NCBI RefSeq assembly: GCF_022682305.1
Contig: NZ_CP093528.1
Location: forward strand, 695,501 to 759,500
Length of the DNA stretch: 64,000 bases
Direction: 5' to 3'
Source: Shinella zoogloeoides
GTDB taxonomy: Bacteria; Pseudomonadota; Alphaproteobacteria; Rhizobiales; Rhizobiaceae
Numbering within the stretch: position 1 is the stretch's first letter; every line of letters begins with the position of its first letter. Below are positions 57,073 through 64,000 of this stretch, one piece after another. The notes under the pieces are model-generated. The model saw only the letters and a list, made by a program, of their open reading frames with translations, was not told where the DNA came from and searched no databases. A program made the position numbers and the translations under genes.

Positions 57073-57094
57073 ACTTCGATGATAGTCGAAGCAT
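57071..57094. promoter_or_regulatory. ArsR operator palindrome
   Basis: ATACTTCGA, spacer TGATAG, TCGAAGCAT: arms of nine bases with one mismatch (six perfect inside). It overlaps the arsR start codon edge and lies 51 bp upstream of the divergent NIPSNAP ATG, the expected place for a shared operator. Confidence 0.65.
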
Positions 57095-57144
57095 TCGCGT
57101 CGGGCAATGTGGGAAAAGAGGCCATCGCACACAAGGAGACGACG

Positions 57145-57474
57145 ATGATCACCTGTTTCATCCGCTACGAGATAGACCCTTTCAAAAAGGACGCCTTCGC
57201 TGAATATGCCCGCAACTGGGGCCAGGCGATCCCGCGCTGCGGGGCCGATCTCCTCGGTTACTTCGCCCCGCATGAAGGCTCGGCGACCACGGCCTACGGC
57301 GTCTACAACATCGAGAGCCTGGCGGCCTACGAGGCCTACCGCGCCCGGCTCACCGCCGATCCGCTCGGCCGCGCGAACTACGATTTTTCCCGCAGGGAAC
57401 GTTTCATCATGAAGGAGGACCGCATCTTCCTCAGGAACGTCTCGTTGCCTCATGCCCCGAAGGTGACGCCATGA
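57145..57474 (+). CDS. NIPSNAP family protein
   Basis: A 109-residue dimeric alpha-beta barrel protein. The family pattern is seen in MITCFIRYEIDPFKKDAFAE, GADLLGYFAPHEGSATTAYG and FSRRERFIMKEDRIFLRNV. NIPSNAP/EthD-like small proteins may act as cofactor-free oxygenases or chaperone-like factors. AAGGAGACGACG precedes the ATG. It overlaps the next gene by 4 bp (ATGA). Confidence 0.85.
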   Translation: MITCFIRYEIDPFKKDAFAEYARNWGQAIPRCGADLLGYFAPHEGSATTAYGVYNIESLAAYEAYRARLTADPLGRANYDFSRRERFIMKEDRIFLRNVSLPHAPKVTP

Positions 57475-57818
57475 TTGCGGTGATCTTCGAAGTGGTGCCG
57501 GCGACCGGCCGCATGGATCTCTATCTCGACACGGCGCGCGACCTGCGCCTGCTGCTCGACGACATAGACGGCTTCATCTCCATCGAGCGCTTTCGCAGCC
57601 TCACCGATCCGGCACGGCTGCTTTCGCTCTCTTTCTGGCGCGATGAAGCAGCGGTGAAGGCCTGGCGCAACACCGAGGAGCACCGCGCCGCCCAGTCCCT
57701 CGGCCGGAACGGCGTCTTCGACGCCTATCGCCTGCGCATCGCCAGCATCGTCAGGGACTACGGCCTCAACGACCGTGATGAAGCGCCCGGGGACAGCCGC
57801 GCGTTTCACGCGGCCTGA
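57471..57818 (+). CDS. Antibiotic biosynthesis monooxygenase (ABM) domain protein
   Basis: A 115-residue ferredoxin-like fold protein. The ABM signature is DIDGFISIERFRSLTDPARL followed by LSFWRDEAAVKAWRNTEEHR. Family members include cofactor-independent quinol monooxygenases and heme-degrading enzymes. It is coupled to the NIPSNAP gene through a 4-bp overlap, and a hairpin follows the stop. Confidence 0.87.
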   Translation: MIAVIFEVVPATGRMDLYLDTARDLRLLLDDIDGFISIERFRSLTDPARLLSLSFWRDEAAVKAWRNTEEHRAAQSLGRNGVFDAYRLRIASIVRDYGLNDRDEAPGDSRAFHAA

Positions 57819-57852
57819 CCGGAGGCGGCCTGCCTTGGCAGGCCGCCTCCGG
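57819..57852. terminator. Hairpin terminator between ABM and VWA genes
   Basis: A 16-bp stem with CCGGAGGCGGCCTGCC on the left and its complement on the right, separated by TT. It lies between the converging genes (stops at 57818 and 57855). No long T-run follows, but the stem is very stable, so termination is likely in both directions. Confidence 0.75.
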
Positions 57853-57854
57853 GT

Positions 57855-59522
57855 TTACTGCACGGCGACTTCCGAGCGCTCGCCGGCCTTTACCGTCGCA
57901 TTCACTTCCTTCGGCGCAACGTCGCCGTCGTATTTGACGAGCAGCACATAGTCGCCAACCGGAAGCGTATCCTGCACCTCGGGGCCGAAAAGAGTGGCGA
58001 TGGAGGTGCGGTGGTCGCCCTGGATATCCTTCGTGGCAACGAGGATTTCCACGCTGGCCGCGCCGGGCGCCTTGACCGCCAGAACGCCGGCATTCAGGTT
58101 GACGACGACCTCCTTCATCTCGCCGGCTTTCACCGAGAACGGGATCTCGTTCGTCGCCGAGCCGAGCCTGGCCGTCAGCACGAAGTCGCCCGCCGGCACG
58201 TCAAGCTTGGTGCCTGTACCGTAGCTGTAGGTCAGGCTCTTGCGTTTGCCGTCGAGGGTCTTCTTGGCCTCGACCACCTCGAAGAACACCTCGCTGGAAT
58301 CGACCGCCGGCCCGCCTTCCGCATAGATCGCCTTGTTGAGCACGATGCCCGAGCCGATGATGAGGTCGCGCTCGACCGTCTCGCCCGCCTTCACCGGGAA
58401 GGTCTCCGTCACCTTGGCGGGACCGAGTGTGCCGTTGACCGTCACCTCGCCGGCGGAGGCGTAGAATTTCGCCGTGCCATAATAGGTGGTGGAATAATCG
58501 CCGAAGGCGATTTCGACGGCGGCGTTGGAATCGGCCTCCGCATCCTGCGGCGTGCGCTTCGGCGTAATCGTCACGTGGCCGGCGTCGAAATTGACGAAGG
58601 GCTTGGCCACCGCGCCGTCCTTCACCTCGAAGGGCGTCTCGCGCTTGATCGAGCTTTGCAGCGTGGCGACGGCGACGTACTTGCCCGGCGGATAGCTGCC
58701 GGAGAACGCGCCCTTGTACTGGGTTTCGATGGTGTCGCCGGCCGGCCGGCCGTCCACGTCCGCCTTGTAGATCTGCCAGAAGACGTCGTCTTCGTCGCCG
58801 AGCGACGGACCGCCCTCGGAAAGCGTGCTGTCGAATTCGGCGTTGAATGCCGGTGCCGGCTCAGGCTCGGCTTCCGCGACCTCCTCGGCCGGCTTGGTCA
58901 TCGGCGCTTCCGCCACCGTTTCGGTCAGCGCGGCGACGAGCTGGCCGGCATCCGAGGCCTGGAAATATTTGCCGCCGGTGTTTTCCGCAAGGCAGGCGAC
59001 CTGCTTGCCTTCCTCCTCCGTCAGGCCGAAGCCGACGACATGGGTGGTGAAGTCGACGCCTTTCTGCTCGAGCGCCGAGGCGAGCGCGCAGGGGTCTGCC
59101 TCGCAGGTCTCCAGCCCGTCCGTCACCAGCACGACGGTCGCCTTCTCCTCGGTATATTTGAGAATGTCGGCGGCCTGCTCGACGGATTGCGTGAGCGGCG
59201 TCTTGCCTTTCGGATTGAGGCCGTTGACGAAGGCGGTGATCGCGTCCCCGGTGCCGGCGGCCGGCGGCACGGCCAGCTCGATATCGCTGCACGAGCCTTT
59301 CTCACGATGGCCGTAGACCATCAGGCCCAGCTCGGTGCCGGTGGGAACCGACTTCAGCACGCTGGCGAGCGTCTCGCGGGCGATCTCGATCTTGCTGCGC
59401 CCGCCGATCTGGCCCCACATGGAGCCGGAGGCGTCCAGCACGATCATCGTCTTGTCGGCGGCGCCCGCCGTGCTGGCGGCAAGAAGCCCCGCCAGAAGCA
59501 TGAAAACGGCTTTCAATCGCAC
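57855..59522 (-). CDS. Secreted VWA-domain protein
   Basis: A 555-residue exported protein. Signal peptide: VFMLLAGLLAASTAGAADKT. A von Willebrand A domain follows (about 23-205) with the metal-ion-dependent adhesion motif MIVLDASGSMWG, TPLTQSVEQAAD and VLVTDGLETCEADPC. The rest (about 240-555) consists of beta-rich repeats (IKRETPFEVKDG, TETFPVKAGETVERDLIIGS, ATNEIPFSVKAGEMKEVVVN) that look like tandem modules. GTG 59522 has GGAGG seven bases upstream. It may bind a metal-dependent partner on the periplasmic side. Confidence 0.88.
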   Translation of the reverse strand: MRLKAVFMLLAGLLAASTAGAADKTMIVLDASGSMWGQIGGRSKIEIARETLASVLKSVPTGTELGLMVYGHREKGSCSDIELAVPPAAGTGDAITAFVNGLNPKGKTPLTQSVEQAADILKYTEEKATVVLVTDGLETCEADPCALASALEQKGVDFTTHVVGFGLTEEEGKQVACLAENTGGKYFQASDAGQLVAALTETVAEAPMTKPAEEVAEAEPEPAPAFNAEFDSTLSEGGPSLGDEDDVFWQIYKADVDGRPAGDTIETQYKGAFSGSYPPGKYVAVATLQSSIKRETPFEVKDGAVAKPFVNFDAGHVTITPKRTPQDAEADSNAAVEIAFGDYSTTYYGTAKFYASAGEVTVNGTLGPAKVTETFPVKAGETVERDLIIGSGIVLNKAIYAEGGPAVDSSEVFFEVVEAKKTLDGKRKSLTYSYGTGTKLDVPAGDFVLTARLGSATNEIPFSVKAGEMKEVVVNLNAGVLAVKAPGAASVEILVATKDIQGDHRTSIATLFGPEVQDTLPVGDYVLLVKYDGDVAPKEVNATVKAGERSEVAVQ

Positions 59523-59687
59523 GATTGTCCTCCTCGTTCCGGCAAACCCGACCGACCCCTCGGCCCGGCGCGGCGGTATCCATCATGAAACGTGCGGGAA
59601 GCCGCGTCTATTCGACGTCGCTTGAATTCACGGTTGCAGTCCCCTCGCGGGACGGTTTTGGCTTTTTCTCCAAAGCCTTCAGCCTTT

Positions 59688-59709
59688 GGTAACCATCTTC
59701 GGTAACCAT
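59688..59709 (+). promoter_or_regulatory. CtrA-like direct repeat upstream of ccrM
   Basis: GGTAACCAT occurs twice (59688-59696 and 59701-59709), separated by CTTC, 13 bp apart. TAACCAT matches the rhizobial CtrA half-site TTAACCAT except for the first base. It lies 48 bp before the ccrM ATG, consistent with cell-cycle regulation by CtrA. Confidence 0.55.
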
Positions 59710-59711
59710 AA

Positions 59712-60887
<1,176 letters not shown>

Positions 60888-61187
60888 GCCCGCCGCATAC
60901 CCTTCATACCGTTTCTCCAGCCGCAGCCTCCGGTGTTCCCTGCACCGGGGGTTGTGGCTTTCAGGGGATCGCTTCCCGCAAACTTCCATGGCGGGGATTC
61001 AGGCGATGTTAACCATCGCCCGCTTACTGTGCTCCGGCAAATGCGTCAGGCCAAGCAACGGAAATCGTTGTGGAAAGCCGTAGCCGATCAACCGGCGCGG
61101 CAGGCAGGATATCGCCTTTCCGGTTTTGTGCCTTCAGTCCCGGAAATGCGAAAACGCCCGGAGCCGCAAGGTTCCGGGCGTTTCGGT
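60888..61187. other. 300-bp gap between ccrM and the HAD gene
   Basis: No coding region found. Contents: a CCGGTG...CACCGG inverted repeat near 60930, GATTC (a GANTC site) at 60996-61000, a CtrA half-site TTAACCAT at 61009-61016, and an intrinsic-terminator-like hairpin at 61152-61183. This could be the ccrM tail with a CtrA-type promoter for a short transcript; nothing else is visible. Confidence 0.45.
61152..61183. terminator. Terminator hairpin between ccrM and the HAD gene
   Basis: AAACGCCCGGA (61152-61162), a ten-base loop and TCCGGGCGTTT (61173-61183), flanked by AAA and TTT. It ends the HAD/mutY transcript on the minus strand (its stop is 5 bp away) and could end a plus-strand transcript. 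Confidence 0.75.
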
Positions 61188-61805
61188 TCAAAGGGCGATG
61201 CCGTGTGCGGCAAGATCGCTTTTCAATTTCTCCGGGTCGGTGAACAGAACCGCATTCCAGCCGGCGAGCCGCGCGCCCTCCACATTGGCCGGCGCATCGT
61301 CGATGAAGAGCGTGTGGGCCGGCGAGAGGCCGAAGTCGCGGCCATGTTTCTCGTAGATCGCGATATCCGGCTTGATGAGGCCGACCTCGCCGGAGACGGT
61401 CACGCCGCGCGGCATGTCGAGGAAGGGGAAGAGCTTGCGCGCTTCCTTGAAGGTGTCTGCGGCGAAGTTGGTCAGCATGGTCACGTCGCGCTGCTGGGCG
61501 ATCAGCGTCTCCATGATCGCGACGCTCTCGACATAGGCGTGCGAGACCATCTCGTGCCAATGCCGGCGGAAGGCGCGGATATGCTCGGTGCGGTCGGGGT
61601 GCGTCGCGATCAGCAGCGCCTCGGCGTCCTCCCATGCGCGGCCGCGGTCCTGCTCGATGTTCCAGTCGTGCGTGCAGATATTGGCGAAGAACCAGTTGCG
61701 TTCCGCGTCGTCCGGGATGAGGCGGGCATAGGGAATGTGCGGGTCGTAGTGGATCAGCACCTTGCCGATGTCGAAGACGATGTGTCGGATTTCGATGCTG
61801 CTCAT
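61188..61805 (-). CDS. HAD-superfamily hydrolase (HAD-IA, YihX-like)
   Basis: A 205-residue hydrolase. Motif I is HIVFDIGKVLIHYD, in which the second acidic residue is Gly (the YihX/FDxGxV form). Motif II is TMLTNFAADTF, motif III has GLIKPDIAIYEKHG and motif IV FIDDAPANVEGARLAG. The ATG overlaps the mutY stop (ATGA), and GAGGAAAGC precedes it. The substrate is unknown; some relatives dephosphorylate glucose 1-phosphate. Confidence 0.88.
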   Translation of the reverse strand: MSSIEIRHIVFDIGKVLIHYDPHIPYARLIPDDAERNWFFANICTHDWNIEQDRGRAWEDAEALLIATHPDRTEHIRAFRRHWHEMVSHAYVESVAIMETLIAQQRDVTMLTNFAADTFKEARKLFPFLDMPRGVTVSGEVGLIKPDIAIYEKHGRDFGLSPAHTLFIDDAPANVEGARLAGWNAVLFTDPEKLKSDLAAHGIAL

Positions 61806-62896
61806 GCTTTCCTCGTCTTTTGAAATGCGTCCGGTATGGCCTGTTTTATGGCTTTCTTCATGACGGTCGGCAGGGCCTCGCCGTCGAGCGTCTCCTTCGG
61901 CTGCCACCAGCCGTTGCCGGCCTGCCCGTTGCCCGCCACCATGGAGCGGTAGACCGAGAGGCGCAATTCGAAATGCGTGAAGACATGGGTGACGGTGCCG
62001 CAGGCCGCCCAGTCGGCCGGGAAGGGGGCGGCGGAAAGGTCGCTCGCGCCGTCGATGCGGGCGGTCCAGTCGCTGCCCGGCACCTCCGTCATGCCGCCGA
62101 GAAGGCCGGTTTCGCCGCGCTTGCGCAGAAGGACCGCCCCCGCCGCGTTCTCCGCGACGAAGGCGGCGCCGAGCCGGACCGGCTTTTCCTTCTTCGCCGC
62201 CTTGCGGGGATAAAGCTCCGGGTCCGCCGTGCCGAGCACCCGGCACTGCGCATTGAGGGGACAGAGCGCGCAGGCCGGCCGGCGCGGCGTGCAGATCGTC
62301 GCGCCGAGGTCCATCATCGCCTGCGCGAAGTCGCCCGGCCGGCCCGCCGGCGTCATGGCGGCCACCAGCGCGCGCATTTCGGGTTTTGCGGCGGGCAGGG
62401 GCGTCTCGATGGCATGGAGGCGCGAGACGACGCGCTCGACATTGCCGTCGAGAACGGCGCTTTGCCGGCCGAAGGCGATGGCGGCGATGGCGGCGGCCGT
62501 ATAATCGCCGATGCCCGGCAGCGCCTTCAGCCCTTCCTCCGTATCGGGAAAGACGCCACCGTGCTCGAAGGCGACGGCCTCGGCGCATTTCTTGAGATTG
62601 CGGGCGCGGGCATAGTAGCCGAGGCCCGCCCAGGATTTCATCACGTCTTCCGTATCGGCCCTCGCAAGGTCGGTCACGGTCGGCCAGCGGGTGGTGAACA
62701 GCGCGAAATAGGCCTTCACCGCCTGCACCGTGGTCTGTTGCAGCATGACCTCGGAAAGCCAGACCCGATAGGGATCGGGCCGGATGCCGCCTGCCGCCAT
62801 AGGCGGGCTGACCCGCCAGGGCAGGTCACGGTGATGCCGGTCGTACCAGGCGAGGATGAGATCGGCAGGCGCGGCGGGCCGGGGGGATTGGGTCAT
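61802..62896 (-). CDS. mutY: A/G-specific adenine glycosylase
   Basis: A 364-residue base-excision enzyme that removes adenine opposite 8-oxoguanine. The helix-hairpin-helix is LKALPGIGDYTAAAIAAIAF with the catalytic Asp in VLDGNVERV. The [4Fe-4S] cluster is C-x6-C-x2-C-x5-C in CTPRRPACALCPLNAQC, and a C-terminal Nudix-like domain recognises 8-oxoG. ATG 62896 was chosen; the frame upstream is not conserved. It is translationally coupled to the HAD gene that follows (4-bp overlap). Confidence 0.96.
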   Translation of the reverse strand: MTQSPRPAAPADLILAWYDRHHRDLPWRVSPPMAAGGIRPDPYRVWLSEVMLQQTTVQAVKAYFALFTTRWPTVTDLARADTEDVMKSWAGLGYYARARNLKKCAEAVAFEHGGVFPDTEEGLKALPGIGDYTAAAIAAIAFGRQSAVLDGNVERVVSRLHAIETPLPAAKPEMRALVAAMTPAGRPGDFAQAMMDLGATICTPRRPACALCPLNAQCRVLGTADPELYPRKAAKKEKPVRLGAAFVAENAAGAVLLRKRGETGLLGGMTEVPGSDWTARIDGASDLSAAPFPADWAACGTVTHVFTHFELRLSVYRSMVAGNGQAGNGWWQPKETLDGEALPTVMKKAIKQAIPDAFQKTRKA

Positions 62897-63057
62897 TGTG
62901 TGCCTGAACGGGTCGGGGCGCTTTTCGGGACGGGACGCGGCGCGCGCAAAACCGCTGCACACTTCTCCTGGAATTGTTCTATAACTGGCCGAGCGATCCG
63001 CGATCTTCAAGGTGCTTTGCGGACAAGACAGGACTATTTTCCCGTAAGGGGTGGAAT

Positions 63058-63576
63058 GTGAACGCGAAAACCGGAAGGCCCCAGTCGCGGCGCGGTGCCG
63101 TCCAGATCAGCGAAGTGGCCAACGACCTCATCGATCCGGTGCTGGCCAGGCGCGCGGGTATCAACACGATGCTGCTCGGTTCGTGGGACGAGATCGCCGG
63201 TTCGGAATTTGCCGAATGCACGCGGCCGGAGCGCATTGCCTGGCCGCGCCGCGCCTCCGAGATGGCGGGCGAGGGCGGCGGCTACCAGCCGGGCGTGCTG
63301 ACGATCGCCTGCGAGGGCGCGCGCGCGCTCTTCCTCAGCCACCAGCAGGGCGAGATCATCCAGCGCATCAATGGTTTCTTCGGCTTTCCGGCCATCAACC
63401 AGGTCCGGATCGTGCAGAAGCCGGTAACGCCGCAGGCGCGCCATCGCGCGCGGCCACGCCCGTTGACGGGGGATGCTGCCCGCCATCTCGACGACCTCGT
63501 CGGCGGCATCGAGGGCGAGGCGCTGAAGGCGGCCCTGAAACGTCTCGGCACGGCCGTGCTCGGCCGGCGGCGTTGA
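63058..63576 (+). CDS. DUF721/DciA-like protein
   Basis: A 172-residue protein with the DUF721 core RRGAVQISEVANDLIDPVLA, GSWDEIAGSEFAECTRPERI and LFLSHQQGEIIQRINGFFG. DciA-type DUF721 proteins act as replicative-helicase loaders in bacteria without DnaC/DnaI, but this alphaproteobacterial branch is not well studied. GTG 63058 with GGGG/GGA just upstream. It precedes the partial lipoprotein gene, an order conserved in rhizobia (before smc). Confidence 0.85.
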   Translation: MNAKTGRPQSRRGAVQISEVANDLIDPVLARRAGINTMLLGSWDEIAGSEFAECTRPERIAWPRRASEMAGEGGGYQPGVLTIACEGARALFLSHQQGEIIQRINGFFGFPAINQVRIVQKPVTPQARHRARPRPLTGDAARHLDDLVGGIEGEALKAALKRLGTAVLGRRR

Positions 63577-63745
63577 TCATCGAACGGTCACAATTCTTTG
63601 AAGTTACTGGCCTTCACGCCGCTTGTTCGCGCCCGAAAGCAGGTATAACGGGATTGCGACGGCAATTTCAGGAAAAGCGCGAAGCGATTTTCCGTCCGGA
63701 GTTGCGCAAGTACAGAATTCCTTATCCCTTCCGACAGGAGAGACC

Positions 63746-64000
63746 ATGTCCCTTTCCGAAATGAGCCTCATGAAGCGTCTTCTCACCGGCGCCGCCGTCG
63801 CCGCGCTCGCCGTGACGCTGGCCGCCTGCTCCGACGAGAAGAAGGAGGAGACCGCCAAGGCGCCCGAAACCAGCCAGACCACCACCAGCGAAAGCGCAAG
63901 CTCGACGCCGGCTGCGTCCTCCGGCACCACGACCGAGACGGCCACGACGACGACCACCACCACGCCGGCAACCGAAACCGCGCAGAAGCCTGCGACCGAG
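63746..64000 (+). CDS. Lipoprotein, probable DsbA-family thiol-disulfide protein (3' part cut off)
   Basis: Only 85 residues are in the window. Visible: a lipoprotein signal MKRLLTGAAVAALAVTLAAC followed by SDEKKEE and a Thr/Ser/Ala-rich linker. The thioredoxin fold lies beyond the right edge, so the DsbA assignment rests on the conserved order mutY-DUF721-dsbA in rhizobia and on the linker type. AGGAGAGACC precedes the ATG at 63746. Confidence 0.6.
   Translation, partial: MSLSEMSLMKRLLTGAAVAALAVTLAACSDEKKEETAKAPETSQTTTSESASSTPAASSGTTTETATTTTTTTPATETAQKPATE

Noticed and set aside
61188..62588. Long 466-residue frame combining HAD and an N-terminal extension
   Set aside because: The extra 260 residues are a frame shadow of mutY. 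The HAD start is the ATG at 61805 with its own ribosome-binding site.

Overview
The window is chromosomal DNA of a high-GC alphaproteobacterium, almost certainly a member of the Rhizobiaceae (Rhizobium/Sinorhizobium/Shinella-like). I infer this from the ctaC-ctaD-ctaB-coxF-like-ctaG-ctaE cytochrome aa3 cluster, the bioM-bioN-bioY biotin ECF importer, a CcrM-type DNA methyltransferase, a RibB fused to a dead RibA domain, and several short palindromic intergenic repeats of the kind scattered through rhizobial genomes. No tRNA, rRNA, CRISPR array, insertion sequence, integrase or phage gene was seen. Coding density is high. The long open frames antisense to real genes are GC-codon shadows.

Layout. 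1-7.0 kb (minus strand): a chemoreceptor cut by the left edge, an enoyl-CoA hydratase, a DmdC-like acyl-CoA dehydrogenase and dxs. 7.2-10.2 kb: a small accessory block (two DUF1801 proteins, a two-helix membrane protein, an SRPBCC protein, an ArsR regulator, a pirin) lying between dxs and xseB. Three copies of a 16-bp operator-like motif sit around arsR. 10.2-17.8 kb: xseB, a histone-deacetylase-like amidohydrolase, a quinone-reductase-like enzyme, a thioesterase, a GFA protein, then an overlapping gene string bioM-bioN-bioY-acyl/aryl-CoA ligase-thiolase. The thiolase lacks its second catalytic cysteine. 17.9-33.4 kb: housekeeping and envelope genes (YcaQ-like DNA glycosylase, ribB, aroC, fabI, a DnaJ-like protein, pdxH, tldD, an IalB protein) and a large CHASE/PAS/GGDEF/EAL protein.

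33.4-44.4 kb: the cytochrome aa3 oxidase operon with its assembly factors (heme O synthase, CtaG, SURF1), followed by ispH, thrB, rnhA and a peroxiredoxin. A perfect FNR/FixK-type box lies 20 bp before the ctaC start, which suggests oxygen control of the terminal oxidase. 44.4-54.6 kb: an orphan DsbD N-terminal-domain protein, YqgE, CsbD, a zinc-ribbon metallopeptidase, a second EAL protein with a broken GGDEF motif, GNAT, DUF1127, a cupin, an M16 peptidase and thrC. 54.8-64 kb: a lipoprotein, a HAD phosphatase, an ArsR regulator divergent from two small dimeric alpha/beta-barrel-type proteins with a palindrome between them, a secreted VWA protein, ccrM (with two CtrA-like half sites upstream), a HAD hydrolase, mutY, a DUF721/DciA-like protein and the start of a lipoprotein, probably DsbA-like, cut by the right edge.

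I found no clearly undescribed system. The most useful leads are regulatory (the FNR box, the CtrA-like repeats, two ArsR operators) and enzymatic (the Cys-less thiolase coupled to biotin transport).
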